This document shows positions 38,984 through 51,861 of a stretch of 64,000 nt of DNA, one piece after another. The stretch's first letter is position 1, and every line of letters begins with the position of its first letter. Made by a program: the position numbers and the translations under genes. The notes under the pieces were generated by a model. The model made no database searches and was not told the origin of the DNA. It saw only the letters and a list, made by a program, of their open reading frames with translations. The stretch is from Micromonospora echinaurantiaca (GTDB taxonomy: Bacteria; Actinomycetota; Actinomycetes; Mycobacteriales; Micromonosporaceae): positions 2,740,501 through 2,804,500 of the forward strand of contig NZ_LT607750.1 of assembly GCF_900090235.1 (NCBI RefSeq), in the 5' to 3' direction.

Positions 38984-40093
38984 TCAGGCCAGCGCCGCCA
39001 GCCGGGGCACCAGGTCGGCCGGCTCCGGCATGGCGGCGATCTCCCGGCTGACCTGCGCCGCAGCGTCGCGCAGCGCGGTGTCGGCGACCAGCCGGGTGAG
39101 CGTTGCCGGGGTGATCTCGCGGGTGGCGGCGGCGATGCCCGCGCCGCGGGCCGCCATCAGCTCCGCGTTCTGCCGCCGGTCGCCCGGGCCGACGGTGGCC
39201 AGCTGCGGCACCCCGGCGGCCAGGGCGCCGAGGACGCTGCCGGCGCCGCCGTGGTGCACCAGCGCCGCGCCGGCCGCCAGCGCGGCCGGCAGCGGGATCC
39301 AGCCGACGGTACGGACGTTGTCGGGCAGTGTTCCCCGGGCCAGCCGCTCGTCCGGTCGGACCAGGACGAACTCCGCGTCCACCCGACCGGCCGCGGCGAC
39401 CACCGCACGCATCGGGCCACCGCCGCCCGGCCCGGCCACGGTGCTGCGGCTGACCAGCACCCGGGGTCGCTCGCCCGGCTCGCGCAGCCAGTCCGGCAGC
39501 TCGCCGCCGCCGACGTACGCGCCGTAGCGCATCGGCCAGCCGTCCTGGCGCAGCACGCTGGGCGGGGCGACCGCGACGGCGGCGGCCGGCGGCGGCAGCT
39601 CGGTCAGGCCGTGCCGGCGCAGCGCCGGGGCGAGCCGGGCCACCGTGGCCCGGGCCAGCGCTCGGCCGTCGAAGAGGGAGTTCTCGTGGCGTACCGCCGG
39701 CACGCCGAGCCGGGCCGCGGCGACCGCGCCGGCCACCGCGAACGGCTCGTGCACCACCAGGTCCGGCTTCCACTGCTCGGCCAGCGCGACCACCCCGTCG
39801 GCGAGCTGGTCGTTGACCGCGCCGAAGAGCAGCCCGGCGCCCCGGGTGCCGGCCCGGCCGGCCAGCTCGGCGCGGGCCACCAGCGGATGGCGCAGCAGCA
39901 TTCCCCGGGCGATCCGGCCGAAGTCGAACGCCGGCGCGACGTCGCGCACCGGCAGGCCGGAGCGGGCCACGTCCAGCCCGTCGGCGGCCGTGGCCACCAG
40001 CACCTCGTGCCCCGCGTCGCGCAGCGCGGCGGCCAGCGGGACGAGCGGGAAGACGTGACCGATCAACGGCGCGGAGACCACCAGGACGCGCAT
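38984..40093 (-). CDS. GT1-family (MGT/UGT-like) glycosyltransferase
   Basis: A 369-residue GT-B enzyme. N-terminal acceptor domain starts VLVVSAPLIGHVFPLVPLAAALRDAGHEV. The C-terminal donor domain has VRTVGWIPLPAALAAGAALVHHGGAGSVLGALAAGVPQL, the nucleotide-sugar motif of macrolide and aromatic-polyketide glycosyltransferases. It may glycosylate a small natural product, but it is 19 kb from the PKS operons and no deoxysugar genes are in the window. Monocistronic. Confidence 0.85.
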   Translation of the reverse strand: MRVLVVSAPLIGHVFPLVPLAAALRDAGHEVLVATAADGLDVARSGLPVRDVAPAFDFGRIARGMLLRHPLVARAELAGRAGTRGAGLLFGAVNDQLADGVVALAEQWKPDLVVHEPFAVAGAVAAARLGVPAVRHENSLFDGRALARATVARLAPALRRHGLTELPPPAAAVAVAPPSVLRQDGWPMRYGAYVGGGELPDWLREPGERPRVLVSRSTVAGPGGGGPMRAVVAAAGRVDAEFVLVRPDERLARGTLPDNVRTVGWIPLPAALAAGAALVHHGGAGSVLGALAAGVPQLATVGPGDRRQNAELMAARGAGIAAATREITPATLTRLVADTALRDAAAQVSREIAAMPEPADLVPRLAALA

Positions 40094-40137
40094 GGCGCCG
40101 ATGCTAGGCGATCACCACCAGCCGGTGGGGACGTCGC

Positions 40138-40548
40138 TCAGCCCGGCTGCCCGTTGACGGTGCGGCTGCGGCCGCGGAACTCGGCCACCACCTCGCCGTC
40201 CGCACGGGTGACCGTGACGTCGTAGATGCCGCTGCGGCCGTACCGGGTCCGTTCGGTGGCCCGGGCGATGAGCAGGTCCCCCTCGCGGGCCGGCCGGATG
40301 AAGGTGATTTCGCCGCCGGCGGCGACGGTGACCGGGCCGTGGCTGTTGCAGGCCAGCGCGAAGGCGGTGTCGGCGAGCAGGAAGACGTAGCCGCCGTGGG
40401 CGATCGCGTGCCCGTTGACCATCGCGCCGGTCACCCGCATCCGGGCCTCCGCCGCGCCCTCGGCGGCGGAGACCAGCTCGATCCCGAGATTGCGGGAGGC
40501 CGCGTCGGCGTCGAACATGTCGTACGCGGCGTTGCGTGCCTCGCCCAC
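40138..40548 (-). CDS. paaI: PaaI-type hotdog thioesterase
   Basis: A 136-residue hotdog protein with NGHAIAHGGYVFLLADTAFALACN, the PaaI catalytic helix. It hydrolyses aryl- or phenylacetyl-CoA, releasing CoA from stalled intermediates. The GTG start is 1 bp from the stop of the phenylacetate-CoA ligase, so the two form an operon. Confidence 0.85.
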   Translation of the reverse strand: MGEARNAAYDMFDADAASRNLGIELVSAAEGAAEARMRVTGAMVNGHAIAHGGYVFLLADTAFALACNSHGPVTVAAGGEITFIRPAREGDLLIARATERTRYGRSGIYDVTVTRADGEVVAEFRGRSRTVNGQPG

Positions 40549-40549
40549 G

Positions 40550-41857
40550 TCAGCCGCCCCGCCGCTGGTCGACGATCCGGCGCATCTTGCCCATCGACCG
40601 CTCCACGCCGTCCGGGGCGATCACGTCGACCGCGACGCTCACCCCGATGGTGTTCTTGACCAGGGCGACCAGTTCCGCGCCGGCCCGCTCGGCGGCGTCG
40701 ACGGCCACCCCGGCGCGCCGCTCCACCCGTACGGTCAGCGTGTCCATCCGCCCCTGCCGGTCCAGGACGCACTGGAAGTGCGGCGACAGCTGCGGGGTAC
40801 GCAGGATCAGCTCCTCGATCTGGGTCGGGAAGACGTTCACCCCGCGCACGATCATCATGTCGTCGGTCCGGCCGGTGATCTTCTCGATCCGGCGCATCGG
40901 CCGGGCGGTGCCGGGCAGCAGCCGGGTGAGGTCCCGGGTGCGGTAGCGGACCACCGGCATGGCCTCCTTGGTCAGCGAGGTGAGCACCAGCTCGCCCCGC
41001 TCCCCGTCGGGCAGCACCTCGCCGGTCACCGGGTCGATGATCTCCGGGTAGAAGTGGTCCTCCCACAGGTGCAGGCCGTCCTTGGTCTCCACGCACTCGT
41101 TGGCCACCCCGGGACCCATCACCTCGGAGAGGCCGTAGATGTCCACCGCGTGCATGTCGAGCCGCCGCTCCATCTCGCGGCGCATGTCCTCGGTCCACGG
41201 CTCGGCGCCGAAGATGCCCACCCGCAGCGACGTGCCGCGCGGGTCGACGCCCTGCCGCTCCATCTCGTCCACGATGGCCAGCATGTAGCTGGGGGTGACC
41301 ATGATGACCTCGGGCTGGAAGTCGCGGATCAGCAGCACCTGCCGTTCGGTCATCCCGCCGGAGACCGGGATGACCGTGCAGCCCAGCTCCTCGGCGCCGT
41401 AGTGCGCGCCGAGCCCGCCGGTGAACAGCCCGTAGCCGTACGCGACGTGCACCCGGTCGCCCGGGCGGCCGCCGGAGGCGCGGATCGAGCGGGCCATCAG
41501 CCGGGCCCAGGTCTTCAGGTCGGCCGCGGTGTAGCCGACCACGGTCGGTCGGCCGGTGGTGCCGGAGGAGGCGTGCAGGCGGGCGATCCGCTCGCGGGGC
41601 ACGGCGAACATGCCGAACGGGTAGTTCTCCCGCAGCTCGGCCTTGCCGGTCAGCGGGAAGCGGGCCAGGTCGGCCAGCTCCCGGCAGTCGTCGGGGTGCA
41701 TGCCGGCGGCCTCGAAGGCCCGCCGGTAGTGCGGCACGTTGTCGTACGCGTGCCGCAGCGACCAGCGCAGCCGCTGCAGTTGCAGGGCGCGCAGCTCGTC
41801 GACGCCGGCCCGCTCGATCGGTTCCAGCTCCTCCGGGCGAGGGGTCCGGTCCTGCAT
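40550..41857 (-). CDS. paaK: Phenylacetate-CoA ligase
   Basis: A 435-residue ANL-superfamily ligase: LHASSGTTGRPTVVGYT, YGLSEVMGPGVANEC, and RITGRTDD-like KITGRTDDMMIVRGVNVFP are PaaK signatures. It makes phenylacetyl-CoA from phenylacetate, ATP and CoA. AGGAGG precedes the ATG. It is coupled to PaaI only; the paa oxygenase and ring-opening genes are not here, so the pair may supply an acyl-CoA rather than degrade phenylacetate. Confidence 0.88.
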   Translation of the reverse strand: MQDRTPRPEELEPIERAGVDELRALQLQRLRWSLRHAYDNVPHYRRAFEAAGMHPDDCRELADLARFPLTGKAELRENYPFGMFAVPRERIARLHASSGTTGRPTVVGYTAADLKTWARLMARSIRASGGRPGDRVHVAYGYGLFTGGLGAHYGAEELGCTVIPVSGGMTERQVLLIRDFQPEVIMVTPSYMLAIVDEMERQGVDPRGTSLRVGIFGAEPWTEDMRREMERRLDMHAVDIYGLSEVMGPGVANECVETKDGLHLWEDHFYPEIIDPVTGEVLPDGERGELVLTSLTKEAMPVVRYRTRDLTRLLPGTARPMRRIEKITGRTDDMMIVRGVNVFPTQIEELILRTPQLSPHFQCVLDRQGRMDTLTVRVERRAGVAVDAAERAGAELVALVKNTIGVSVAVDVIAPDGVERSMGKMRRIVDQRRGG

Positions 41858-42029
41858 CGCTACCTCCTGGCTCCTGGCGCGGCCGGCGGGCCGGGTACCG
41901 ACCCGGGTCGTCCACGCCCGCGCGGTCACCGGGCCCCGGCGCCGGGAGGTCACGCGCCCGCCGATCCGGGTACCGTACGCCCGCCGCCGGGCGGGCACCA
42001 CCGCCGGGTGGCGCCCGCAGCGGTGGTGG

Positions 42030-42995
42030 TCAGACGGTGAGCAGCGCCTTGCCGATCACCGTCCGGCCCTCGACGGCCCGGTGCGCGTCGGCGGCCCGGT
42101 GCAACGGGAAGGTCTGCCCGATCAGCGGCGTGATCCGCCCGGCCGCCGCCGCGTCGAGCGCGGCGCGCAGGTGCCCGCGGGCCTGCTCCGGCGTGAACTG
42201 CACGTCGGCGATGCCGGTGACGGTGATCCGCCGGGCCCGGGCGACCTCCGGATCGGGGATCGCGAACGCCCCGGCCGGGGTGCCGTGCGCGGAGAACCGC
42301 CCGCCGGCGCGCACCAGGTCGAAGGCGGCCCGACCGTAATCGCCACCGGCGCCGTCGAAGACCACGTCCATCTCGCCGGCTGCGGCGCGCACCCGGTCGG
42401 TCCAGCCCGGCTCGTGGTAGTCGACCACCAGGTCCGCGCCGAGCCGGCGCAGCGCGGCCAGCTTCGCCGGGCCGCGGGCCGCGGCGACGACGAACCCGCC
42501 GGTGGCCCGTACCTGCTGCACCAGGACCGCGCCGAGGCCACCGGCGGCGGCGGTGACCAGCACCCGGTCGCCGGCCCGGACCGGCACCAGGTCGAGCAGC
42601 CCGAACGCGGTCACCCCGTCGTGCAGCAGCGCGGCCGCGTCGGTGAGCGGGACCGCGTCCGGCACCGGCAGCAGGCCGTCGGCCGGCACCACGGCCCGTT
42701 CCAGGTAGCCGCCGCGCTCGTCGGTGCGGGTCACCACCCGCCGGCCGGCCCAGCCCGGGTCGACCCCCGCCCCGACCGCGCCGACCGTGCCGGCCACCCC
42801 CACCCCCGGGCGGTACGGGGGCCGCACCGGGAAGTACGTCCCACCCTGGCCGCGCCGGATCATCGTCTCCACCCAGAGGACGTCCGCGACGGCCACCTCC
42901 ACGACCACCTCGCCGGGACCGGGCACCGGCTCCGGCGCCTCGGTCAATGCCAGCACCTCCGGTCCCCCGAACGCCGTCACCTCGACCACGCGCAT
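42030..42995 (-). CDS. Zinc-independent NADPH:quinone reductase-like oxidoreductase
   Basis: A 321-residue medium-chain dehydrogenase/reductase of the quinone oxidoreductase group: MRVVEVTAFGGPEVL N-terminus, VLVTAAAGGLGAVLVQQVRATGG nucleotide-binding loop and RAADAHRAVEGRTVIGKALL C-terminus. No structural zinc cysteines. It would reduce quinones or enones with NADPH. GGAGG precedes the ATG. Confidence 0.87.
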   Translation of the reverse strand: MRVVEVTAFGGPEVLALTEAPEPVPGPGEVVVEVAVADVLWVETMIRRGQGGTYFPVRPPYRPGVGVAGTVGAVGAGVDPGWAGRRVVTRTDERGGYLERAVVPADGLLPVPDAVPLTDAAALLHDGVTAFGLLDLVPVRAGDRVLVTAAAGGLGAVLVQQVRATGGFVVAAARGPAKLAALRRLGADLVVDYHEPGWTDRVRAAAGEMDVVFDGAGGDYGRAAFDLVRAGGRFSAHGTPAGAFAIPDPEVARARRITVTGIADVQFTPEQARGHLRAALDAAAAGRITPLIGQTFPLHRAADAHRAVEGRTVIGKALLTV

Positions 42996-43166
42996 GTCAC
43001 CCTCCACTTCGCTGCGTCGGTACGACCAGCCTCGAAGGTGAAGCGCGGTTGAGGTCAACGGGCGGCCCGGGTGACGCGGCCCACGGCGTCGGCGGCGGAA
43101 GCGGGCGGGGCGGGCCGACCTCCGACCCGACCGCGCCTCCGATCATCAGCCCACCATCTCCCGCTA

Positions 43167-43219
43167 TTGCAAAATCTTTGCAACAAGGTCTGGACCGGGG
43201 TCCTGGATGTAACTAGCCT
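43167..43219 (+). promoter_or_regulatory. Perfect palindrome and leaderless promoter of a methyltransferase
   Basis: TTGCAAA-ATC-TTTGCAA (43167-43183) is a perfect inverted repeat. TGGACC (43191) and TAGCCT (43214-43219) are spaced by 17 bp as -35 and -10. The ATG at 43227 is 7 bp after the -10 and has no ribosome binding site, suggesting a leaderless transcript. The palindrome lies just upstream of the -35, a usual position for a regulator. Confidence 0.55.
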
Positions 43220-43226
43220 GCTGGCT

Positions 43227-43985
43227 ATGACTCCTTACCTGACGAACGCGGCGGCCTGGCAGGAGAGCTGGGACCGCCAGCAGGAGGCGTACCTGCCGGA
43301 CCGGGAGCACCGGTTCACCGCGATGCTCGACGGGGTCGAGGCGATCCTCGACGGCGAACGGCCCCGCCTGCTCGACCTGGCCGGTGGCACCGGCACCATC
43401 TCCCTACGGGCGCTGCGCCGCTTCCCCGACGCCGAGGTGACCCTGCTCGACCTGGATCCGGCGCTGCTCGCCATCGCCCGGGCCACCCTCGGCGACCGGG
43501 TCACCGTGGTGACCGCCGACCTCAACCGGCCCGACTGGTCCGCCGCGCTGCCGCACCACGAGTACGACGCCGTGCTCACCGCCACCGCCCTGCACTGGCT
43601 GCCGGGCGACCGGCTCGCCCGGCTCTACGCCGAGGTGCGCGACCTGCTGCGCCCGGGCGGCCTCCTGCTCAACGCCGACCACATGCCCGACGACGGCCTC
43701 CCGCAGCTCAGCAAGCGCCTGCTGGACCGCGCCCGGGACCGCCGCGACGCCCGGTACGCCGCCGGCGCCGTGCTGTCCTGGTCGGACTGGTGGGAGCGGG
43801 CGGCGGCCGACCCGACGCTCGCCCCGTTGGTCGCCCGGCGCCACGAGATCTACCCGACCGGGCACAGCCCGGAGTGGAACCCGCCGGTCTCCTGGCACCT
43901 GGCCGCGCTGACCGACGCCGGCTTCACCGAGGTGGGCACACTCTGGCGCGGCGGCACCGACGCCGCCGTGGCGGCGGTGCGCTGA
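43227..43985 (+). CDS. Class I SAM-dependent methyltransferase
   Basis: A 252-residue methyltransferase: motif I LLDLAGGTGTISLRALRRFPDAEVTLLDLDPALL, TADLNRPDW, ALHWLPGDRLARLYAEVRDLLRPGGLLLNADHMPD. Substrate not predictable. It has its own promoter with a palindrome and is divergent from the quinone reductase. Confidence 0.85.
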   Translation: MTPYLTNAAAWQESWDRQQEAYLPDREHRFTAMLDGVEAILDGERPRLLDLAGGTGTISLRALRRFPDAEVTLLDLDPALLAIARATLGDRVTVVTADLNRPDWSAALPHHEYDAVLTATALHWLPGDRLARLYAEVRDLLRPGGLLLNADHMPDDGLPQLSKRLLDRARDRRDARYAAGAVLSWSDWWERAAADPTLAPLVARRHEIYPTGHSPEWNPPVSWHLAALTDAGFTEVGTLWRGGTDAAVAAVR

Positions 43986-44119
43986 CCGCCGGCACGCCCT
44001 GCCATGCCCGCGGCATCGCGGGGGCCGACCGGAGATCACCCCGGGGCTCGCGCATGGGGCGTTATGCTGGCGCCCGCCGCCGGACGGCCGCCGGCGGCAC
44101 CCGCGGCTGTGGAGGAGAC

Positions 44120-44593
44120 GTGACCGGTCCGGCCGAGCCGCCGCGGATCGATCCCGACGTCGACCTGCGCGTACCCGGTGACCGGGGCGAACTCACCGCG
44201 CACCCGGCGGCGGTCCTCGGCGCCGTCTCCGCCGGGGGCCTGCTCGGCGCGCTGGCCCGGGCCGGCCTGCAGGCGGCGTTCCCGCACCCACCGGACGGCT
44301 TCCCGTGGGCGACCTTCGGGGTCAACCTCAGCGGCTGCCTGCTGATCGGCGTGCTGATGGCCGTGCTCGGCCGCGCCGGCGGCGGGCGGCCGCTGGCCCG
44401 GCCGTTCCTGGGCGTGGGGGTGCTCGGCGGCTACACCACCTTCTCCACCTACGCGGTGGACGTCCACCGGGCGCTGCTGGCGGGTGCCCCGGCCACCGCG
44501 CTGGCGTACCTCGCCGCCACCCTGGTCGGGGCGCTGCTCGCGGTCTGGGCCGGGGACGCCACCACCGACCGGTTGCTGTGGAGCCGCCGGTGA
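44120..44593 (+). CDS. crcB: Fluoride channel CrcB/Fluc, subunit 1
   Basis: A 157-residue membrane protein with four helices and the Fluc motifs WATFGVNLSGCLLIG and LGVGVLGGYTTFSTYAVD. It exports fluoride. A 35-residue cytosolic N-terminal extension precedes the first helix. GGAGGAGAC precedes the GTG. The 134 bp upstream do not contain a recognisable fluoride riboswitch; TATGCT near 44062 could be a -10. Confidence 0.9.
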   Translation: MTGPAEPPRIDPDVDLRVPGDRGELTAHPAAVLGAVSAGGLLGALARAGLQAAFPHPPDGFPWATFGVNLSGCLLIGVLMAVLGRAGGGRPLARPFLGVGVLGGYTTFSTYAVDVHRALLAGAPATALAYLAATLVGALLAVWAGDATTDRLLWSRR

Positions 44594-44952
44594 CCGCCCT
44601 GCTCGTCGCGCTCGGCGCGGCCGTCGGCGCCCCGCTGCGCTACCTCACCGACCGGGCCGTGCAGGCCCGCCTGGGCTCGGCCTTCCCGTGGGGCACGCTC
44701 ACCGTCAACGTGGCCGGATCGCTGCTGCTCGGGCTGGTCACCGGACTGCCGACCGACCCGGCGGTGGGCGCGCTGGTCGGCACCGGTTTCTGCGGCGCGC
44801 TGACCACCTGGTCCACGCTGAGTTACGAGACGCTCCGGCTGGCCCGCGGCGGCCGGCGGCTGGCCGCGCTGCTCAACGTCACGGCCAGCCTCGCCGCCGG
44901 GCTCGCCGCCGCCACCGCCGGCTACGCGCTCGCCCGGGCGCTCACCGGCTGA
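44590..44952 (+). CDS. crcB: Fluoride channel CrcB/Fluc, subunit 2
   Basis: A 120-residue homologue: LGAAVGAPLRYLTDRAV, FPWGTLTVNVAGSLLLGLVTG, TGFCGALTTWSTLSYETL. The GTG start overlaps the first gene's stop (GTGA). In Fluc pairs the two proteins form an antiparallel heterodimeric channel. Confidence 0.9.
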   Translation: MTALLVALGAAVGAPLRYLTDRAVQARLGSAFPWGTLTVNVAGSLLLGLVTGLPTDPAVGALVGTGFCGALTTWSTLSYETLRLARGGRRLAALLNVTASLAAGLAAATAGYALARALTG

Positions 44953-45018
44953 CCGGTCCGGGGCCCAGCCGGTCGGAGGGCGCCCCGGCCCGGGCGGCCC
45001 GGGCGAGGAATTCCGGCC

Positions 45019-45045
45019 GAGTCGTTCACGACATCAGCTCCACAG
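45019..45045 (+). repeat. Dispersed 27-bp motif, second locus
   Basis: GAGTCGT-TCAC-GACATCAGCTCCACAG, the same motif as at 7608 and in the 7.3-kb array, 37 kb away. It sits in the gene-free space between convergent crcB and cobO. Confidence 0.75.
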
Positions 45046-45084
45046 GGGCGCTCGCCGCCCCGTGACCGGCTGACGCTCGCGCGT

Positions 45085-45118
45085 CCGGTGCCGGGCGACG
45101 CTCACCGCCCGGCACCGG
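45085..45118. terminator. Bidirectional terminator between crcB and cobO
   Basis: CCGGTGCCGGGCG and its complement (13 bp) with loop ACGCTCAC, ending 1 bp before the cobO stop codon. Confidence 0.75.
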
Positions 45119-45119
45119 T

Positions 45120-45731
45120 TCACCACTCGATGCCCTTCTGGCCCTTCTGGCCGGCGTCCATCGGGTGCTTGACCTTGACCAGCTCGGCGACCAGGTCGGC
45201 GGCGGCGACCAACCGCGGGTCGGCGTCCCGTCCGGTGATCACCACGTGCTGGAACCCGGGGCGGTTCGCCAGGGTGTCGACCACCTCGTCGACGTCCACC
45301 CAGCCCCACTTCATCGGGTAGGTGAACTCGTCGAGCACGTAGAGGCCGTGGCGCTGCGCGGCCAGGTCGCGCTGGATCTGCCGCCAGCCCTCCAGGGCGT
45401 CGGCGGCGTGGTCCGCCGCGCCGCCGCGCTGGATCCACGACCAGCCCTCGCCCATCTTGTGCCAGGCCACCGGGGCGCCCTGGCCGGTGTGCCGGTGCAC
45501 CTCGCCGAGCGCGCGGAAGGCGTTCTCCTCACCGACCCGCCACTTGGCGCTCTTGACGAACTGGAACACGCCGATCGACAGGCCGGCCGTCCACGCCCGC
45601 AGCGCCAGTCCGAACGCCGCCGTCGACTTCCCCTTCATCTGGCCGGTGTGCACGAGCAGCAGCGGGCGGTTGCGCCGCTGCCTGGTGGTCAGCCCGTCGG
45701 CGGGCACGTGGGTCGGTTTTCCCTGCGGCAT
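45120..45731 (-). CDS. cobO: Cob(I)yrinic acid a,c-diamide adenosyltransferase
   Basis: A 203-residue CobO/BtuR-family enzyme. P-loop LLLVHTGQMKGKSTAAFGLALRAW is at residues 24-47; KWRVGEENAFRALGEVHRHTGQG and VLDEFTYPMKWGWVDVDEVV are family blocks. It adenosylates the cobalt of corrinoids using ATP. Third gene of the leftward cobN operon, 79 bp after the chelatase. Confidence 0.93.
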   Translation of the reverse strand: MPQGKPTHVPADGLTTRQRRNRPLLLVHTGQMKGKSTAAFGLALRAWTAGLSIGVFQFVKSAKWRVGEENAFRALGEVHRHTGQGAPVAWHKMGEGWSWIQRGGAADHAADALEGWRQIQRDLAAQRHGLYVLDEFTYPMKWGWVDVDEVVDTLANRPGFQHVVITGRDADPRLVAAADLVAELVKVKHPMDAGQKGQKGIEW

Positions 45732-45810
45732 CAGGCGATGCTCCTTCTCGTCGGGGCGTCCGCCCCGGCGGTCGTACGGTTTGGGTCCGCGACGTCGGCG
45801 CGCTCGCGCG

Positions 45811-47870
45811 TCATGCCGGAACCCGACCCGCGCGGTCGCGGGGGCGGGTGGTCAGGTGGGTGAGCGAGGCCGCGGCGATCTGGTCGAGCCGGTGGTGATC
45901 GGCGGCGAGGTGGGCGGCGAGGCGGCGGGCCAGGCCGAGCCGCACCGGGCCGGACTCGCAGTCGACGACGACGCAGGGCGCCCCGGTGGCGGCGAGCCGG
46001 GCGGCGGCGTACGCGGCCCGGTCGAGCGGGCGGTCGCCGGCGGTGGCCCGGCCGTCGGTGAGCACGAGCACCAGCGGGCGCCGGCGGGGGTCGCGCAGCC
46101 GCTCCACCCGGAGCAGTTCGGCGGCGGCCAGCAGTCCTTCGGCGAGCGGGGTGCGCCCGCCGGTGGGCAGCTCGGCGAGCCGGGTCGAGGCGGCGAGCAC
46201 CGAGGAGGTCGCCGGCAGCAGGGTCTGCGCGCCGGCGCCCCGGAAGGCCACCACGGCGACCTTGTCCCGCCGCTGGTAGGCGTCGGTGAGCAGGGCGAGC
46301 ACGGCACCCTTGACCGCGGCCATCCGCTGCCGGGCGCCCATCGACCCGCTGGCGTCGACCACGAAGAGCACCAGGTTGCCCTCGCGGCCCTCGCGGACCG
46401 CCTCGCGCAGGTCGACCGGGCGCAGCCGCAGCGGACCGGCGGTCCGGCCGCGGCCGACCTGGTGCGGCGCGGCGGCCCGCAGCGTCGCCGGCAGGTGCAG
46501 CGCGCCGGCACGGCCGGCCGGCACCCGGGCGCCGGTGGTCCGGCCCCGCCCGGTGCGGGCCCGGGAGCGGCGCCCGGGCACCCCGTCCCCGACGCCGGGC
46601 GCGGTGAGCAGCCGGGCCTCCAGCCCCTGGCGGGGTACGGCCACGGCCGGTCCGGCGCCGGGCCGGCCGGGGGCGCCCTCGCCCGGGTTCCCGCCGTGGG
46701 CCTCGGCTGGGCCGGCCGAGGTGTCCCGCCCGCTCGCGTGGTGCCCGCCGCCGGGCCGGTCCGGCCCGCTGTCCTCGCCGCCGCCGGGTCCTCCTCCCCC
46801 GGGGCCGGAGTCCGGACCGCCGTCGGGGCCGCCGGAACCGCCCTGGTCGTCGTCCGGGTCGTCGTCGCCGGCCCGGTCCAGCGCCTCGTCGAGGCGCTGC
46901 TCGTCCAGCCCGGGAGAGTCGAACGGGTCGCGGCGGCGGCGGTGCGGCAGCGCCAGCCGGGCGGCCACCCGGACGTCGGCGACGGTGACCGCGTCCCGGC
47001 CGTGCCAGGCGGCGTGCGCGAGCGCGGTGCGGGCGGTGACGATGTCGGCGCGCATCCCGTCCACGTCGAAGGCGGCGCAGACCTCGGCGATCTGGCGCAG
47101 CGCGGCGTCGGGCAGCCGCACGCCGTCCAGCCGCCGCCGGGCGGCGGCCACCCGGCGGGCGATCTCGGCGTCCGCGGCGGCCCAGCGGGCGGCGAAGCCG
47201 ACCGGATCGGCGTCCGCCGCGAGCCGGCGGCGGACCACCTCGACCCGGACGGCCGGGTCCCGGCTGGCGCCCACCTCGACGGTGAGCCCGAACCGGTCGA
47301 GCAGCTGCGGGCGCAGCTCCCCCTCCTCCGGGTTCATCGTGCCGACCAGCAGGAACCGGGACGCGTGGCTGACCGAGACGCCCTCCCGCTCGACGTGGCA
47401 GCGGCCCATCGCGGCCGCGTCGAGCAGCAGGTCGACCAGGTGGTCGTGGAGCAGGTTGACCTCGTCGACGTAGAGCACGCCGCGGTGCGCGGCGGCGAGC
47501 AGGCCGGGCTCGAAGGCGCGTACCCCGTCGGCCAGGGCGCGTTCCAGGTCGAGCGAGCCGACCACCCGGTCCTCGGCGGCGCCGACCGGCAGCTCCACCA
47601 GCCGGGCGGGGCGGCGCTCGGCGGCCGGCCGGTCCGGGTGCGGCCCGTCCGGGCAGGCCGGGTCGGGGGCGGCCGGGTCGCAGGCGAAGCGGCAGCCGGC
47701 CACCCGGTCGACCGGCGGCAGCAGCGTGGCGAGGGCGCGGACGGCGGTGGACTTGGCGGTGCCCTTCTCGCCGCGGACCAGCACCCCGCCGATGGCCGGG
47801 CTGACCGCGTTGAGCAGCAGGGCGAGCCGCATGTCGTCCATCCCGAGCACCGCGCTGAACGGGTAGCCGG

Positions 47871-47874
<4 letters not shown>
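45811..47874 (-). CDS. ChlI/ChlD-type chelatase subunit (cobaltochelatase partner)
   Basis: A 687-residue fusion of an AAA+ ChlI domain (Walker [11 protein letters not shown], residues 34-43; Walker [11 protein letters not shown]) and a VWA domain with MIDAS DASGSMG at residues 507-513. A Gly/Asp/Pro-rich acidic linker lies between. It replaces the separate CobS and CobT subunits and drives cobalt insertion with CobN. Start overlaps the cobN stop (ATGA). Confidence 0.9.
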
Positions 47875-51539
<3,665 letters not shown>

Positions 51540-51678
51540 GGGTGACTCCGGACAGTGACGCCCACCCGGTCGACGGCGGCGGCCGGGCACGGCGGGGCGG
51601 GTGCTGGTTCAGCGGGCAGGCGCCGCCGGCGACCGGTTCACCGGCGGCAGGCCGGTACCGGGCGGCAGCGTGCGGAAC

Positions 51679-51819
51679 TCAGCGGTGAACGGCGGGGCGG
51701 CGGCCCGGGGCGGGCGCGGCGGCGCGGCGGCCCGCAGCGGGGCGGGTGGGCGCGGGTGCGCGGTCGCGGCCGGGCCGGGTGCGGCGATGGCCGTCGACAA
51801 TGGAGACGCGGTGCGTCAT
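51679..51819 (-). CDS. Small leader ORF between the cobalamin riboswitch and cobN
   Basis: A 46-residue ORF (MTHRVSIVDGHRR start, then Arg/Pro/Ala-rich). A strong ribosome binding site, CGAGGAGGACC, is well placed before the ATG and third codon positions are almost all G or C. It lies 42 bp after the riboswitch and 139 bp before cobN. It does not resemble CbtB or another known cobalt gene. It could be a leader peptide whose translation is what the riboswitch gates, or a non-functional remnant. Confidence 0.4.
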   Translation of the reverse strand: MTHRVSIVDGHRRTRPGRDRAPAPTRPAAGRRAAAPAPGRRPAVHR

Positions 51820-51861
51820 CGGGTCCTCCTCGGGTGTCCACGCCCTGGGGTCAACTCCCGA

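Noticed and set aside
43986..44119. Fluoride riboswitch upstream of crcB
   Set aside because: The conserved fluoride-riboswitch core bases could not be found in the leader.
51609..51800. Alternative leader ORF in another frame upstream of cobN
   Set aside because: It needs a TTG start with no ribosome site, whereas the 51679-51819 frame has a strong one.
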